In this document: positions 1 through 6,937 of the stretch, piece after piece
How the letters are laid out: every line of letters starts with the position of its first letter
How positions within the stretch are numbered: position 1 is the stretch's first letter
Assembly: GCA_003535455.1 (NCBI GenBank)
Contig: DOHD01000113.1
Coordinates: 26,556-34,626 of the forward strand
Source: Acidimicrobium sp.
GTDB taxonomy: Bacteria > Actinomycetota > Acidimicrobiia > Acidimicrobiales > Ilumatobacteraceae
Direction: 5' to 3'
DNA length: 8,071 nt
Position numbers and translations under genes: made by a program
Notes under the pieces: generated by a model
What the model was told of the DNA's origin: nothing
Database searches by the model: none
What the model saw: the letters and a program-made list of their open reading frames with translations, nothing else

Positions 1-960
1 ACCTGACACATCGACATCATGACGGGTCAAACAACCCTCGGCCCGAATCGCAAGCTCGCGTGTCATGCCATACGCGGCGACTGGAATTCCTCCTCCTATC
101 GTTTTGCCGATCACAAGCATGTCCGGTTCAAGGTTCCAAAACTTTGTAGCCCCACCTGGACCTGCGCAGATCGTATGAGTCTCGTCGATGATCAAAATAA
201 CGCCGTGTTTTCTCGTGAGTTCTCGCACGCCCGAGAGATATCCAGGTTCGGGCAACACAATGCCAATATTCGTCAAAGCAGGCTCAATCAACATGCATGC
301 AACATCACCATGGCCCAGCTGCTCTTCTAATGCTGCGAGGTCATTAAAAGGAACCACTCGGGTCGTCACAGATGGATGAACCTGAGGTCCGATTGCGCCG
401 TGGCGCGAAATTGTTTCGCCATTTTCGTCGGCAATAACCAAAGTCTCGTCAACCGTACCGTGGTAACACCAATCGTGAACGAGAACTTTTGGACGCTTCG
501 TCAGATGACGAGCCAACCGCAAAACAAAACGGTTTGCATCAGTCGCGCTAATTGAAAACTGCCATTTCGGCAAACCGAATCTTCTTGTCAGTTCGTGTCC
601 AACCCATGTTGAGTCGACACTCGGCAACATGACGGTCGATCCACGATTTAACTGTGCGAAAATAGCAGATGTAATTTCGTCAACAGCATGACCTGTCATT
701 GAGCCAGTATCACCCAAACAAAAATCAACATAACTGTGCCCATCCAGGTCGTTGAACTTTGCGCCTTGTGCATTTGTCACTGAAATCGGGAAAGCACCTT
801 GCCACCTTTTCATCCAAGGCATTGGAACACCGCCAAGCAGCGATTCATCGGCTTCAGCAGCCGCTTGTCGCGACTTCGGATGAGATGCAATAAATCGGGA
901 ATCTTCGTCCGAAATTAAGCGAACGAGTTTTGCTCGATCTATTGACCTACTTTTTGACAC
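1..960 (-). CDS. Class III PLP-dependent aminotransferase, GSA-aminotransferase-like (C-terminus beyond the window)
   Basis: Translating the minus strand from 960 gives 320 uninterrupted codons that run off the left edge; roughly the last quarter of a usual 430-460 residue protein is missing. Fold-type I signatures are clear. PLP-contacting Asp259 lies in IIDETHTICAGPGG and Schiff-base Lys286 in VIGKTIGGGIP. SATDAN near the cofactor phosphate site and CYHGTVDET also fit. The N-terminal part (LLGGVPMPWM, then DGHSYVDFCLGDTGSMTGH) resembles the glutamate-1-semialdehyde aminomutase-like branch. DETHT in place of the common DEV suggests a catabolic aminotransferase rather than a haem-biosynthetic HemL. 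The start is GTG 958-960: an in-frame TAG lies directly upstream, and no other start occurs before the conserved core. No ribosome binding site is visible. It is divergent from the amidohydrolase cluster and shares a 37-bp promoter region, so co-regulation and a role on an amino product of that pathway are plausible. Substrate unknown. Confidence 0.93.
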   Translation of the reverse strand, partial: MSKSRSIDRAKLVRLISDEDSRFIASHPKSRQAAAEADESLLGGVPMPWMKRWQGAFPISVTNAQGAKFNDLDGHSYVDFCLGDTGSMTGHAVDEITSAIFAQLNRGSTVMLPSVDSTWVGHELTRRFGLPKWQFSISATDANRFVLRLARHLTKRPKVLVHDWCYHGTVDETLVIADENGETISRHGAIGPQVHPSVTTRVVPFNDLAALEEQLGHGDVACMLIEPALTNIGIVLPEPGYLSGVRELTRKHGVILIIDETHTICAGPGGATKFWNLEPDMLVIGKTIGGGIPVAAYGMTRELAIRAEGCLTRHDVDVSG

Positions 961-977
961 CTATACATTGTGTCAAA
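953..977. promoter_or_regulatory. Candidate operator: 8-bp inverted repeat in the divergent promoter region
   Basis: TTTGACAC (953-960) is followed by 9 bases and then its exact reverse complement GTGTCAAA (970-977). The 9-base spacer itself is not symmetric. The left arm covers the GTG start codon of the minus-strand aminotransferase, and the right arm overlaps its proposed -10 hexamer. The whole element lies at about -45 to -21 relative to the proposed start of the plus-strand operon. This is the geometry of a dimeric regulator controlling both directions. The regulator is not encoded in the window and its family cannot be named from the site. Confidence 0.6.
967..972 (-). promoter_or_regulatory. 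Candidate -10 hexamer for a leaderless aminotransferase transcript
   Basis: Read on the minus strand, 972-967 is CACAAT, 4 of 6 matches to TATAAT with the important A2 and final T kept. Exactly 6 bases separate it from GTG 960-958. No Shine-Dalgarno sequence precedes that GTG. Transcription would therefore start at or next to the start codon, as in leaderless actinobacterial genes. No convincing -35 was seen. Confidence 0.4.
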
Positions 978-985
978 TTCGGGTC

Positions 986-991
986 TAAAAT
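986..991 (+). promoter_or_regulatory. Candidate -10 hexamer for leaderless transcription of the plus-strand operon
   Basis: TAAAAT matches TATAAT at 5 of 6 positions and fits the actinobacterial TANNNT consensus. It ends 6 bases before the GTG at 998, so the transcript would begin at the start codon. No Shine-Dalgarno sequence is present, and an in-frame TGA at 995-997 rules out an earlier start. The candidate operator at 953-977 lies just upstream, over the -35 region. Confidence 0.5.
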
Positions 992-997
992 CAGTGA

Positions 998-2266
998 GTG
1001 CCAACTGGAGACTTTCGCAACAGCCATTTAGATCACAGAATTAATTGGCCACGTCTCGAGGATCGAATCAATTCTTTGGCCGAAATCTCTCCCATCGATG
1101 GCGGAGGCAATTGTCGCTTGGCACTTACTGACGAGGACAAAGACGGACGAGATCTGGTCATTTCTTGGATGAAGGGCTTAAACCTTGAAATCACAATTGA
1201 CGTTGTCGGCAACATCATCGGTGTTTGGAATGTCGGAAGTGGCGCACCCGTCATGTCTGGCTCACATATTGATACGGTTCGAACTGGGGGTCGATTTGAT
1301 GGTTGTTATGGGGTGCTCGCCGCACTCGAAGTTATTGAAGCATGTCAAGAAGCCAATATCGTGCCGCCACGACCTCTCGCCGTTGGTATTTTTACCGATG
1401 AAGAAGGTGCGCGTTTTGCTCCAGACATGCTCGGTTCTCTTGTTTATGTCGGCGGTATGCCGGTAGAACAGGCGCTAAATGTTGTCGCAATTGATGGTGC
1501 GCGCTTAGGTGACGAACTTTTGCGAATTGGCTATTCCGGTCCGGCGCCATGTCCCGGCTCCGTTCCCCACGCGTTCGTTGAGCTTCATATTGAGCAAGGG
1601 CCAATGCTCGAGGCAAACGACGTTCGAATCGGCGCAGTAACGAGTGTGCAAGGCATTTCTTGGCAAGAAATAACAGTGATCGGACAGTCAAACCACGCGG
1701 GCACAACTCCGATGTCGTTGCGACATGACCCTGCGTATGTAGCCGCAGAGATAACAGTTTTTCTGCGCAAATTGGCGTCAGAATTCGGTGGCGACCAGGT
1801 TTGTACAGTTGGCAAAATTGACTTGCACCCAAATCTTACGAACGTAGTACCTGCTCGAGCGACACTCACGCTTGATGTTCGCAACACTGACGAGTCTCGA
1901 CTGAAACAAGCCGAGTCGCGAATCGCAGATTTCTTGTCTGAAATTGCAACGAAAGAAGGTGTCAAGATCACAACTCGAGAACTCGCTCGATTTGAGCCAG
2001 TAATCTTCGACGATCAAGTAATCGACACTGTCGAGTCGATTGCCAAACAGCAAGGCAACTCGGTTCAGCGAATGCCATCTGGTGCTGGGCACGATGCCCA
2101 GATGCTGGCGCGAGTCTGCCCATCTGGAATGATTTTTGTTCCTAGCGTGAAAGGCATCAGCCATAATCCGGCTGAGTTCACTGAGTCTGTTGATTTAGAA
2201 GCAGGGGCAAACATTCTTCTGCATACAATGCTCGCCTTAACAACCCTTGAAAGCAAGTCAAAATAG
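998..2266 (+). CDS. M20-family Zn-dependent N-carbamoyl-L-amino-acid hydrolase / allantoate amidohydrolase-like
   Basis: This 422-residue protein has the usual length of the AllC/HyuC/beta-ureidopropionase group, which hydrolyses ureido compounds to an amino acid or ureide plus CO2 and NH3. The binuclear metal site is complete: His90 in SGSHIDT, Asp101 in GGRFDGCYG, Glu135-Glu136 in FTDEEGARF, His197 in VELHIEQGP and His389 in GISHNPAEFTE. Other family motifs are QSNHAGTTPMSLRHDP in the dimerisation/lid domain, the substrate-facing DVRNTD, and GAGHDA with His365. No signal peptide is seen, so it should be cytoplasmic. The GTG start at 998 directly follows an in-frame TGA and precedes the typical INWPRLEDRINSLAEI beginning. 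It is the first gene of the operon and ends 5 bp before a D-type carbamoylase. Family membership is very sure. Sequence alone does not separate L-carbamoylase, allantoate amidohydrolase and ureidopropionase. Confidence 0.93.
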   Translation: MPTGDFRNSHLDHRINWPRLEDRINSLAEISPIDGGGNCRLALTDEDKDGRDLVISWMKGLNLEITIDVVGNIIGVWNVGSGAPVMSGSHIDTVRTGGRFDGCYGVLAALEVIEACQEANIVPPRPLAVGIFTDEEGARFAPDMLGSLVYVGGMPVEQALNVVAIDGARLGDELLRIGYSGPAPCPGSVPHAFVELHIEQGPMLEANDVRIGAVTSVQGISWQEITVIGQSNHAGTTPMSLRHDPAYVAAEITVFLRKLASEFGGDQVCTVGKIDLHPNLTNVVPARATLTLDVRNTDESRLKQAESRIADFLSEIATKEGVKITTRELARFEPVIFDDQVIDTVESIAKQQGNSVQRMPSGAGHDAQMLARVCPSGMIFVPSVKGISHNPAEFTESVDLEAGANILLHTMLALTTLESKSK

Positions 2267-2271
2267 ACCAC

Positions 2272-3192
2272 ATGCGTAATCTCACCGTCGCCGCTGCCCA
2301 ACTCGGGCCAATACAACGATCTGATGATCGCGCGTCGGTTGTCTTGCGTCTAATTAGTTTGCTTCGCCAAGCACATGACAAGAAGGCTCAACTTGTTGTG
2401 TTTCCAGAATTGGCTTTGACGACCTTTTTCCCAAGGTGGTTTGTCGATGACATATCTCAAGCCGATCACTGGTATGAAACCGAGATGCCTTCAAAGACGA
2501 CTCAACCACTTTTCGACGAAGCAAAACGATTAGGTGTGGGCTTCTGTCTCGGTTACGCCGAGCTGACACAATCAGGCGAACGCTTCAATACCCAGATCCT
2601 TGTTGAACGTGACGGCACGATTGTGGCGAAGTACCGAAAAGTTCACATTCCAGGTCACGAACATCATGAACCCGACCGACCCTTTCAGCATGCAGAACGC
2701 TATTACTTCACGCCAAGCACCGAAGGTTTCGGTGTTTGGAAGGCCTTCAATGGTCGTATCGGCATGATGATTTGCAACGACCGTCGATGGCCAGAGTCTT
2801 ATCGTGTAATGGGTTTACAGGGCGTCGAGTTGATTCTCTGTGGTTACAACACGCCTTTGCACTACGTGCCCGATCCATCGCAAGATGTCTTGCAAAGTTT
2901 TCATAACGCTTTGGTGATGCAAAGTGGCGCGTATCAGAACGGCACATTTGTCGTCGGCGTTGCCAAGGGTGGTGTCGAAGAAGGTGTCGACAGTTTGGCA
3001 GACTCGAGCATTATTGCCCCTTCTGGCGAAATCTTGGCAAAGACCACCACCAATGGCGACGAAGTCGTTACCGCCGTGTGCGATCTAGATTGGTGCAACA
3101 ACTATAAGAAGACGCTCTTTGACTTTGACCGCTATCGCCGACCCGAGGTCTATGGGCGGATAACCAACCAGCGTGGCTCAATCCTCGAATAA
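2272..3192 (+). CDS. N-carbamoyl-D-amino-acid hydrolase (nitrilase superfamily)
   Basis: The 306-residue protein matches D-carbamoylases of the Agrobacterium type almost end to end in motif order and length. These enzymes convert N-carbamoyl-D-amino acids to D-amino acid, CO2 and NH3. The nitrilase triad is present: Glu46 in VVFPELALTTFFPRW, Lys123 in KYRKVHIPGH and Cys168 in MICNDRRWPES. Residues that bind the substrate carboxylate and carbamoyl group in the characterised enzymes also appear conserved: His129, His140 in RPFQH, Arg171-Arg172 after the cysteine, and Thr194 in GYNTP. The C-terminal YRRPEVYG also fits. The ATG lies 5 bp after the preceding stop with no Shine-Dalgarno, suggesting translational coupling. 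Because the carboxylate-binding set is kept, a carbamoyl amino acid is likelier than a nitrile or plain amide. The natural substrate may be a ureido acid of ring catabolism rather than a D-amino acid derivative. Confidence 0.93.
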   Translation: MRNLTVAAAQLGPIQRSDDRASVVLRLISLLRQAHDKKAQLVVFPELALTTFFPRWFVDDISQADHWYETEMPSKTTQPLFDEAKRLGVGFCLGYAELTQSGERFNTQILVERDGTIVAKYRKVHIPGHEHHEPDRPFQHAERYYFTPSTEGFGVWKAFNGRIGMMICNDRRWPESYRVMGLQGVELILCGYNTPLHYVPDPSQDVLQSFHNALVMQSGAYQNGTFVVGVAKGGVEEGVDSLADSSIIAPSGEILAKTTTNGDEVVTAVCDLDWCNNYKKTLFDFDRYRRPEVYGRITNQRGSILE

Positions 3193-3194
3193 GC

Positions 3195-3218
3195 AGGTTT
3201 TTTACATTCTGTAAACCT
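3195..3218. repeat. Imperfect hairpin in the 53-bp gap before the xdhD-like gene
   Basis: TTTAC (3201-3205) pairs with GTAAA (3211-3215) around a 5-base loop. The stem extends with AGG (3195-3197) against CCT (3216-3218) across a 3-T bulge. It begins 3 bases after the carbamoylase stop codon. It is AT-rich and lacks a T-run after the stem, so it is a poor intrinsic terminator. It could instead be a processing site or a regulator site for an internal promoter. Confidence 0.3.
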
Positions 3219-3233
3219 CAACCTCAATACAGG

Positions 3234-3239
3234 TATGGT
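3234..3239 (+). promoter_or_regulatory. Candidate internal -10 hexamer before the xdhD-like gene
   Basis: TATGGT fits TANNNT (4 of 6 to TATAAT) and is followed by exactly 6 bases before the GTG at 3246. This is the same geometry proposed at 986-991 and 967-972. The gene has no good Shine-Dalgarno; an AGG at 3231-3233 is 12 bases away. A leaderless start inside the operon would let the Mo-hydroxylase half be expressed separately. A hexamer of this looseness can arise by chance. Confidence 0.35.
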
Positions 3240-3245
3240 AAATAT

Positions 3246-5867
3246 GTGACCATCGGCGATCTCGAGGCAGAAACAACTCGTACAACTGACCGCGTTGAAT
3301 TCGTGGTTAATGGCACCCCTGTTTCGGTAAGACGCGATCATCCTCATTTGTTGTCTGCGTTGCGCGAAGAGCTCGACATCACATCACCAAAGGACGGCTG
3401 TTCTCCCAGCGGACAATGCGGTTGCTGCACGGTGCTGGTCGATGGCAAAGCAATCGTCAGTTGTCAACAATCGTTAGACAAAGTTGCCGGCTCACACATC
3501 ACGACACTCGAAGGTGTCAACCAAGTCGAACGTGATGCCTTTGCTAATGCTTTCGCTGCATGTGGTGGCCTGCAATGTGGATTTTGTATTCCTGGCATTG
3601 TCGTGCGCGCAAAGGCGCAAATCGACAAAAAGGGTTCGTCGCTCAAGCGTGAAGATATGGCACGTCACCTCGGCGCCCACCTTTGCCGATGCACGGGCTA
3701 CGTGAAAATACTCGATGCAATCGACACGGTCGCAAAGAATCTCTCACCACAAATCGTTTCGACCGGCGGATTAGGTGTCCGAGTGGCGAAATACGAAGCG
3801 ATTGACCTTGCGCTTGGCGATCGTGGCTACATCGACGATATGCGCTTGCCGGGCATGCTTCATGCTGCGCTTGTTTTCACAAAACATGCACGAGCAGAAG
3901 TGTTGCAAATCGATATCGCTGAGGCAAAATCGCAATCGGGTGTGATCGATGTCTTCACTGCGGAAGATATTCCGGGTGAGTTGATGATGGGCATAATTTA
4001 TAAAGATTGGCCCGTGATGATTCCAAAGGGTGGTTACACCTCATATGCGGGTGATGTCTTGGCGATAGTTGTTGCCGATTCACGAATTAATGCTCGTCAA
4101 GCGGTTGACCATGTCAAAGTTGAATACAGACCGTTGACTCCGGTAACAGATGCCCGCAAGGCGATTGAAAGTTCGGATATCGCCGTCTGGCAAACCGACA
4201 CGAATATTCTTTCGAAGAGCGCCTACTCACGAGGTGATGTCGAATCTGCCTTTAACTCAAGTGCTTTTGTTGTGCGTGAAACATTTACGACGCAGCGAAT
4301 CGAACACGCTTTTTTGGAGCCCGAGAGCACCCTTGCAGTGCCATCGCAAGATTCAAATCAGATTCGGAAAATTCATGTCTACTCTGGCGGTCAAGGAGTT
4401 TGGGACGATCGCAACGACATCGCTCGCCTGCTCGCGATCCAGAATGAACAAGTTACGGTCACGCTTGTGACCAACGGCGGCGCCTTCGGCGGCAAAGAAG
4501 ACATGAGCAACCAAGCACATGCTTCTCTTGCGGCATGGCTTCTCGACAAGCCAGTCAAGTGCACCCTGTCGCGTGAAGAGAGTTTTCTAATGCATGCCAA
4601 ACGTCATCCGATTGAGATGACTTACGAGGCGTCATGCGACAAAACCGGCAAGCTAACCGCGCTTCGTGTGCGTGCAATCGGTGATTCTGGAGCATATGCA
4701 AGCGTCGGCATGAAAGTTCTCGAGCGCATGGCTGGACATGCGAGCGGGCCTTATCAAGTGCCGAATATTGATGTCGAAGCAATCGCAGCACGCACCAACA
4801 ACCCGATTTGTGGCGCATTTCGCGGATTCGGTGCAAATCAGGCGCAATTTGCAATGGAAGGCGTGCTTGATCGCCTCGCTGACAAAGTTGGAATTTCTGG
4901 CTGGCAAATCCGTTCGCTGAACGTGATCAAGCCAGGCATGGTGTGGGGCCCTGGTCAAATTATGGACGACGGCTGTTTAGGTGCAGAGATTTGCTTGAAC
5001 GAAATCAAGGCTTCATACGAAGATGCAATTTCAGCCGGCAAGGCTGTAGGTCTTGGTCTCGGGCTCAAAAACAGCGGGCTTGGAAATGGGTTTAAAGAGA
5101 TTTCAAAAGCCGTAATTCGATTTCGAGACAATGGTCGAGTCGAGGTGCGACACGGCTGGACGGAGATGGGGCAAGGTATCAATACCGTTGCGATTCAAGT
5201 CGCAGTTGAAGAACTAGGCATTGACGCATCTTGTATTGACGTAATCGTTGACACGACACGCGAACTTGGTTTTGGTCAAACTACGGGTTCGCGTGGCACG
5301 CTAATGGGTGCTGGTGCCGTAAAGAATGCTTGCGAAGTTGCAAAAGCCGCCAATTGTAAGACCGAAGTTGATCACATTGGCGAATACCGAGTTGACTGGA
5401 CCAACAAACTTGGCGAACCGGGTGTGACAAACCCAATCATTCACTCGACATTTAGCTATGCGGCCCAACTCGTTGTGATTGATCGTGAATCTCAAAAAAT
5501 TGAGAAGGTTGTCGCAGTCCACGATGTCGGTCGAATCGTCAACCCAGCATTATGTGAAGGTCAGGTTGAGGGCAGCGTGCATATGGGCCTCGGCTATGCG
5601 CTCACTGAGAATTTTCCGGCTGACCCCGAAACCGGCTTCCCGACAAACAAGACATTACGCAGCCTCGGAATTCTTCGTGCAAAAGATGTACCGCAAATTG
5701 AAGTCAAACTGATTGAATCGGCGCAACCGAATGCACCCTATGGCATCAAAGGTGTCGGCGAAATCGGGCTAGTACCAACTGCTGGTGCTGTTGCAGCTGC
5801 GCTAAAAAATCTTGACGGCGAATGGCGCAGCAAATTGCCAATGCGCCAGGTCAAAGACGACGAATAA
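3246..5867 (+). CDS. xdhD: XdhD-type molybdenum hydroxylase, fused 2Fe-2S and molybdopterin subunits
   Basis: This 873-residue cytoplasmic xanthine dehydrogenase-family enzyme would hydroxylate an N-heterocycle with water, passing electrons from Mo through two 2Fe-2S clusters to a FAD subunit. Residues 17-90 form the plant-type ferredoxin domain (Cys52, 58, 61, 73). Residues 95-165 form the second cluster domain (Cys111, 114 in QCGFCIPG; Cys147, 149 in CRCTGY). From about 175 the large subunit follows: Gln383 in GGQG, NGGAFGGKED at 410-419, Arg526 in GAFRGFG, HGWTEMGQG, and catalytic Glu839 in GIKGVGEIG. No FAD domain lies between the Fe-S and Mo parts, which matches E. coli XdhD and the selenium-dependent hydroxylase group rather than eukaryotic XDH. 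It is somewhat shorter than the roughly 950 residues of XdhD. The start is GTG 3246, since the overlapping ATG at 3244 meets TGA at once. An ssnA-like gene follows 2 bp downstream. Specificity (purine or other heterocycle) is not resolved. Confidence 0.92.
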   Translation: MTIGDLEAETTRTTDRVEFVVNGTPVSVRRDHPHLLSALREELDITSPKDGCSPSGQCGCCTVLVDGKAIVSCQQSLDKVAGSHITTLEGVNQVERDAFANAFAACGGLQCGFCIPGIVVRAKAQIDKKGSSLKREDMARHLGAHLCRCTGYVKILDAIDTVAKNLSPQIVSTGGLGVRVAKYEAIDLALGDRGYIDDMRLPGMLHAALVFTKHARAEVLQIDIAEAKSQSGVIDVFTAEDIPGELMMGIIYKDWPVMIPKGGYTSYAGDVLAIVVADSRINARQAVDHVKVEYRPLTPVTDARKAIESSDIAVWQTDTNILSKSAYSRGDVESAFNSSAFVVRETFTTQRIEHAFLEPESTLAVPSQDSNQIRKIHVYSGGQGVWDDRNDIARLLAIQNEQVTVTLVTNGGAFGGKEDMSNQAHASLAAWLLDKPVKCTLSREESFLMHAKRHPIEMTYEASCDKTGKLTALRVRAIGDSGAYASVGMKVLERMAGHASGPYQVPNIDVEAIAARTNNPICGAFRGFGANQAQFAMEGVLDRLADKVGISGWQIRSLNVIKPGMVWGPGQIMDDGCLGAEICLNEIKASYEDAISAGKAVGLGLGLKNSGLGNGFKEISKAVIRFRDNGRVEVRHGWTEMGQGINTVAIQVAVEELGIDASCIDVIVDTTRELGFGQTTGSRGTLMGAGAVKNACEVAKAANCKTEVDHIGEYRVDWTNKLGEPGVTNPIIHSTFSYAAQLVVIDRESQKIEKVVAVHDVGRIVNPALCEGQVEGSVHMGLGYALTENFPADPETGFPTNKTLRSLGILRAKDVPQIEVKLIESAQPNAPYGIKGVGEIGLVPTAGAVAAALKNLDGEWRSKLPMRQVKDDE

Positions 5868-5869
5868 CC

Positions 5870-6937
5870 ATGTCTCATACGACAAACGGGTTTGTCTGTG
5901 CGCATCATCATTTGTATTCAAGTTTGGTGCGGGGAATGCCGGCACCAAAAAATCGATCGAATTCATTCATTGATATTTTGAATAATATTTGGTGGCGCGT
6001 CGATGCGGCGTTAGATAACGAGATGATCTATTGGTCGGCAATGCTCGGTGCAACAGAGGCAATGATGAGCGGCACAACATGCATCATCGATCACCATGAG
6101 TCGCCAAATTGCATCGAGGGCTCGCTCACAACCATTGCTGACGCCTGCAAAGTCGTTGGGGTTAGAGTCAATGCGTGCTATGGCGTCACTGACCGTTGGC
6201 AAAATGATCAAACGCTTCGCTCAAAAGTCTCACCTCTAGCCAAAATGACCGAAGCGGCAAAACGTGGTCTTGCTGAATGCGATCGATATCTCTCTGCAGG
6301 TGGCAACGGAATGATCGGTGTTCACGCAGCATTCACATGCAGCGATGAAACACTTGTTGCAGCCGCTGAACTAGCGCAGAAACACTCAGTCGGAGTGCAC
6401 ATCCATGTTGCCGAAGCAAGTGACGACTATCAAGCAGGTGCAAGACTCGAATCAATCGCAAAAGATAATTGGCTCCTTGTGCATTCAGTGCACCTCGACC
6501 GTAAGTTGAAGGGGCGAATCGTCCACAACGCACGGTCAAACATGAATAATTCAGTTGGGTATGCGAAACCAACTCAGTGGCCAAACAAAATTCTCCTTGG
6601 CACCGACGGCATTGGTGCCGACATGATTGAGGAGGCACGACTTGCTTATGCTCGGTTGCGCGAGTTCGATGTCTCTGCCGAACCAAGCACCGTCTGGCAA
6701 TGGCTAGACAACGGTCGCGATTTGTTTCCTGAAGCAAACGATGATGTTGTGACATTCAATTACGATTTTTCCGATAGCCCTTGGCATGCCGCATTTACTA
6801 CGAATATGACGGTCACCGATGTTGAAATTGCTGGCGAGAAAGTCTTGGTTAATTGTCAACCGACACGTATCGACATAAATGAGGTGCGTGCAAAAGCACA
6901 CGAACAAGCCCTACGGTTATATAAGAGGTTGACGTGA
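5870..6937 (+). CDS. ssnA: Compact SsnA-like amidohydrolase (putative heterocycle aminohydrolase)
   Basis: With the ATG at 5870, 2 bp after the Mo-hydroxylase stop, the protein has 355 residues. It is an ATZ/TRZ-type amidohydrolase TIM barrel with metal ligands His12 and His14 ([14 protein letters not shown]), His179 and Glu182 (HIHVAE), His205 (LLVHSVHLD) and Asp246 ([11 protein letters not shown]). [15 protein letters not shown] and [21 protein letters not shown] are characteristic of SsnA, an XdhD-linked aminohydrolase of unproven substrate. SsnA proteins are usually about 440 residues and begin with a beta-rich domain of some 55-60 residues before the HxH motif. Here HxH is almost at the N-terminus, the loop between HLD and VHNARS is short, and the stretch after Asp246 is reduced. 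Extending to the in-frame ATG at 5822 adds only 16 unrelated residues inside the upstream gene. Function is probably hydrolytic deamination or ring opening. Its stop overlaps the next start by 4 bp. Confidence 0.88.
   Translation: MSHTTNGFVCAHHHLYSSLVRGMPAPKNRSNSFIDILNNIWWRVDAALDNEMIYWSAMLGATEAMMSGTTCIIDHHESPNCIEGSLTTIADACKVVGVRVNACYGVTDRWQNDQTLRSKVSPLAKMTEAAKRGLAECDRYLSAGGNGMIGVHAAFTCSDETLVAAAELAQKHSVGVHIHVAEASDDYQAGARLESIAKDNWLLVHSVHLDRKLKGRIVHNARSNMNNSVGYAKPTQWPNKILLGTDGIGADMIEEARLAYARLREFDVSAEPSTVWQWLDNGRDLFPEANDDVVTFNYDFSDSPWHAAFTTNMTVTDVEIAGEKVLVNCQPTRIDINEVRAKAHEQALRLYKRLT
6923..6928 (+). promoter_or_regulatory. Ribosome binding site of the LLM oxidoreductase gene
   Basis: AAGAGG lies 5 bases before GTG 6934 and 11 before the in-frame ATG at 6940. 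It favours the GTG, which overlaps the preceding stop as GTGA. It is the only good Shine-Dalgarno sequence noted before any start in this window. Confidence 0.55.

Noticed and set aside
19..379. Two overlapping plus-strand open frames (19-330 and 188-379)
   Set aside because: They lie antisense to the aminotransferase, whose motifs are unmistakable, and their translations show no recognisable domain.
1392..2164. Long minus-strand open frames opposite the M20 hydrolase
   Set aside because: They mirror a well-supported conserved gene, have low-complexity composition with many Arg and Ser, and carry no motifs or start signals.
3195..3218. Intrinsic terminator between the carbamoylase and the Mo hydroxylase
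   Set aside because: The stem is short, bulged and AT-rich, with no T-tract after it; kept only as a weak hairpin.
5822..5869. Upstream ATG extension of the ssnA-like gene
   Set aside because: The 16 extra residues are an out-of-frame reading of the Mo-hydroxylase C-terminus and do not resemble an SsnA N-terminus. ATG 5870 directly after the stop is more natural.
6599..6619. Inverted repeat GGCACC-N9-GGTGCC
   Set aside because: It lies within codons for the conserved LGTDGIGA metal-binding motif, so the symmetry is explained by coding constraint.
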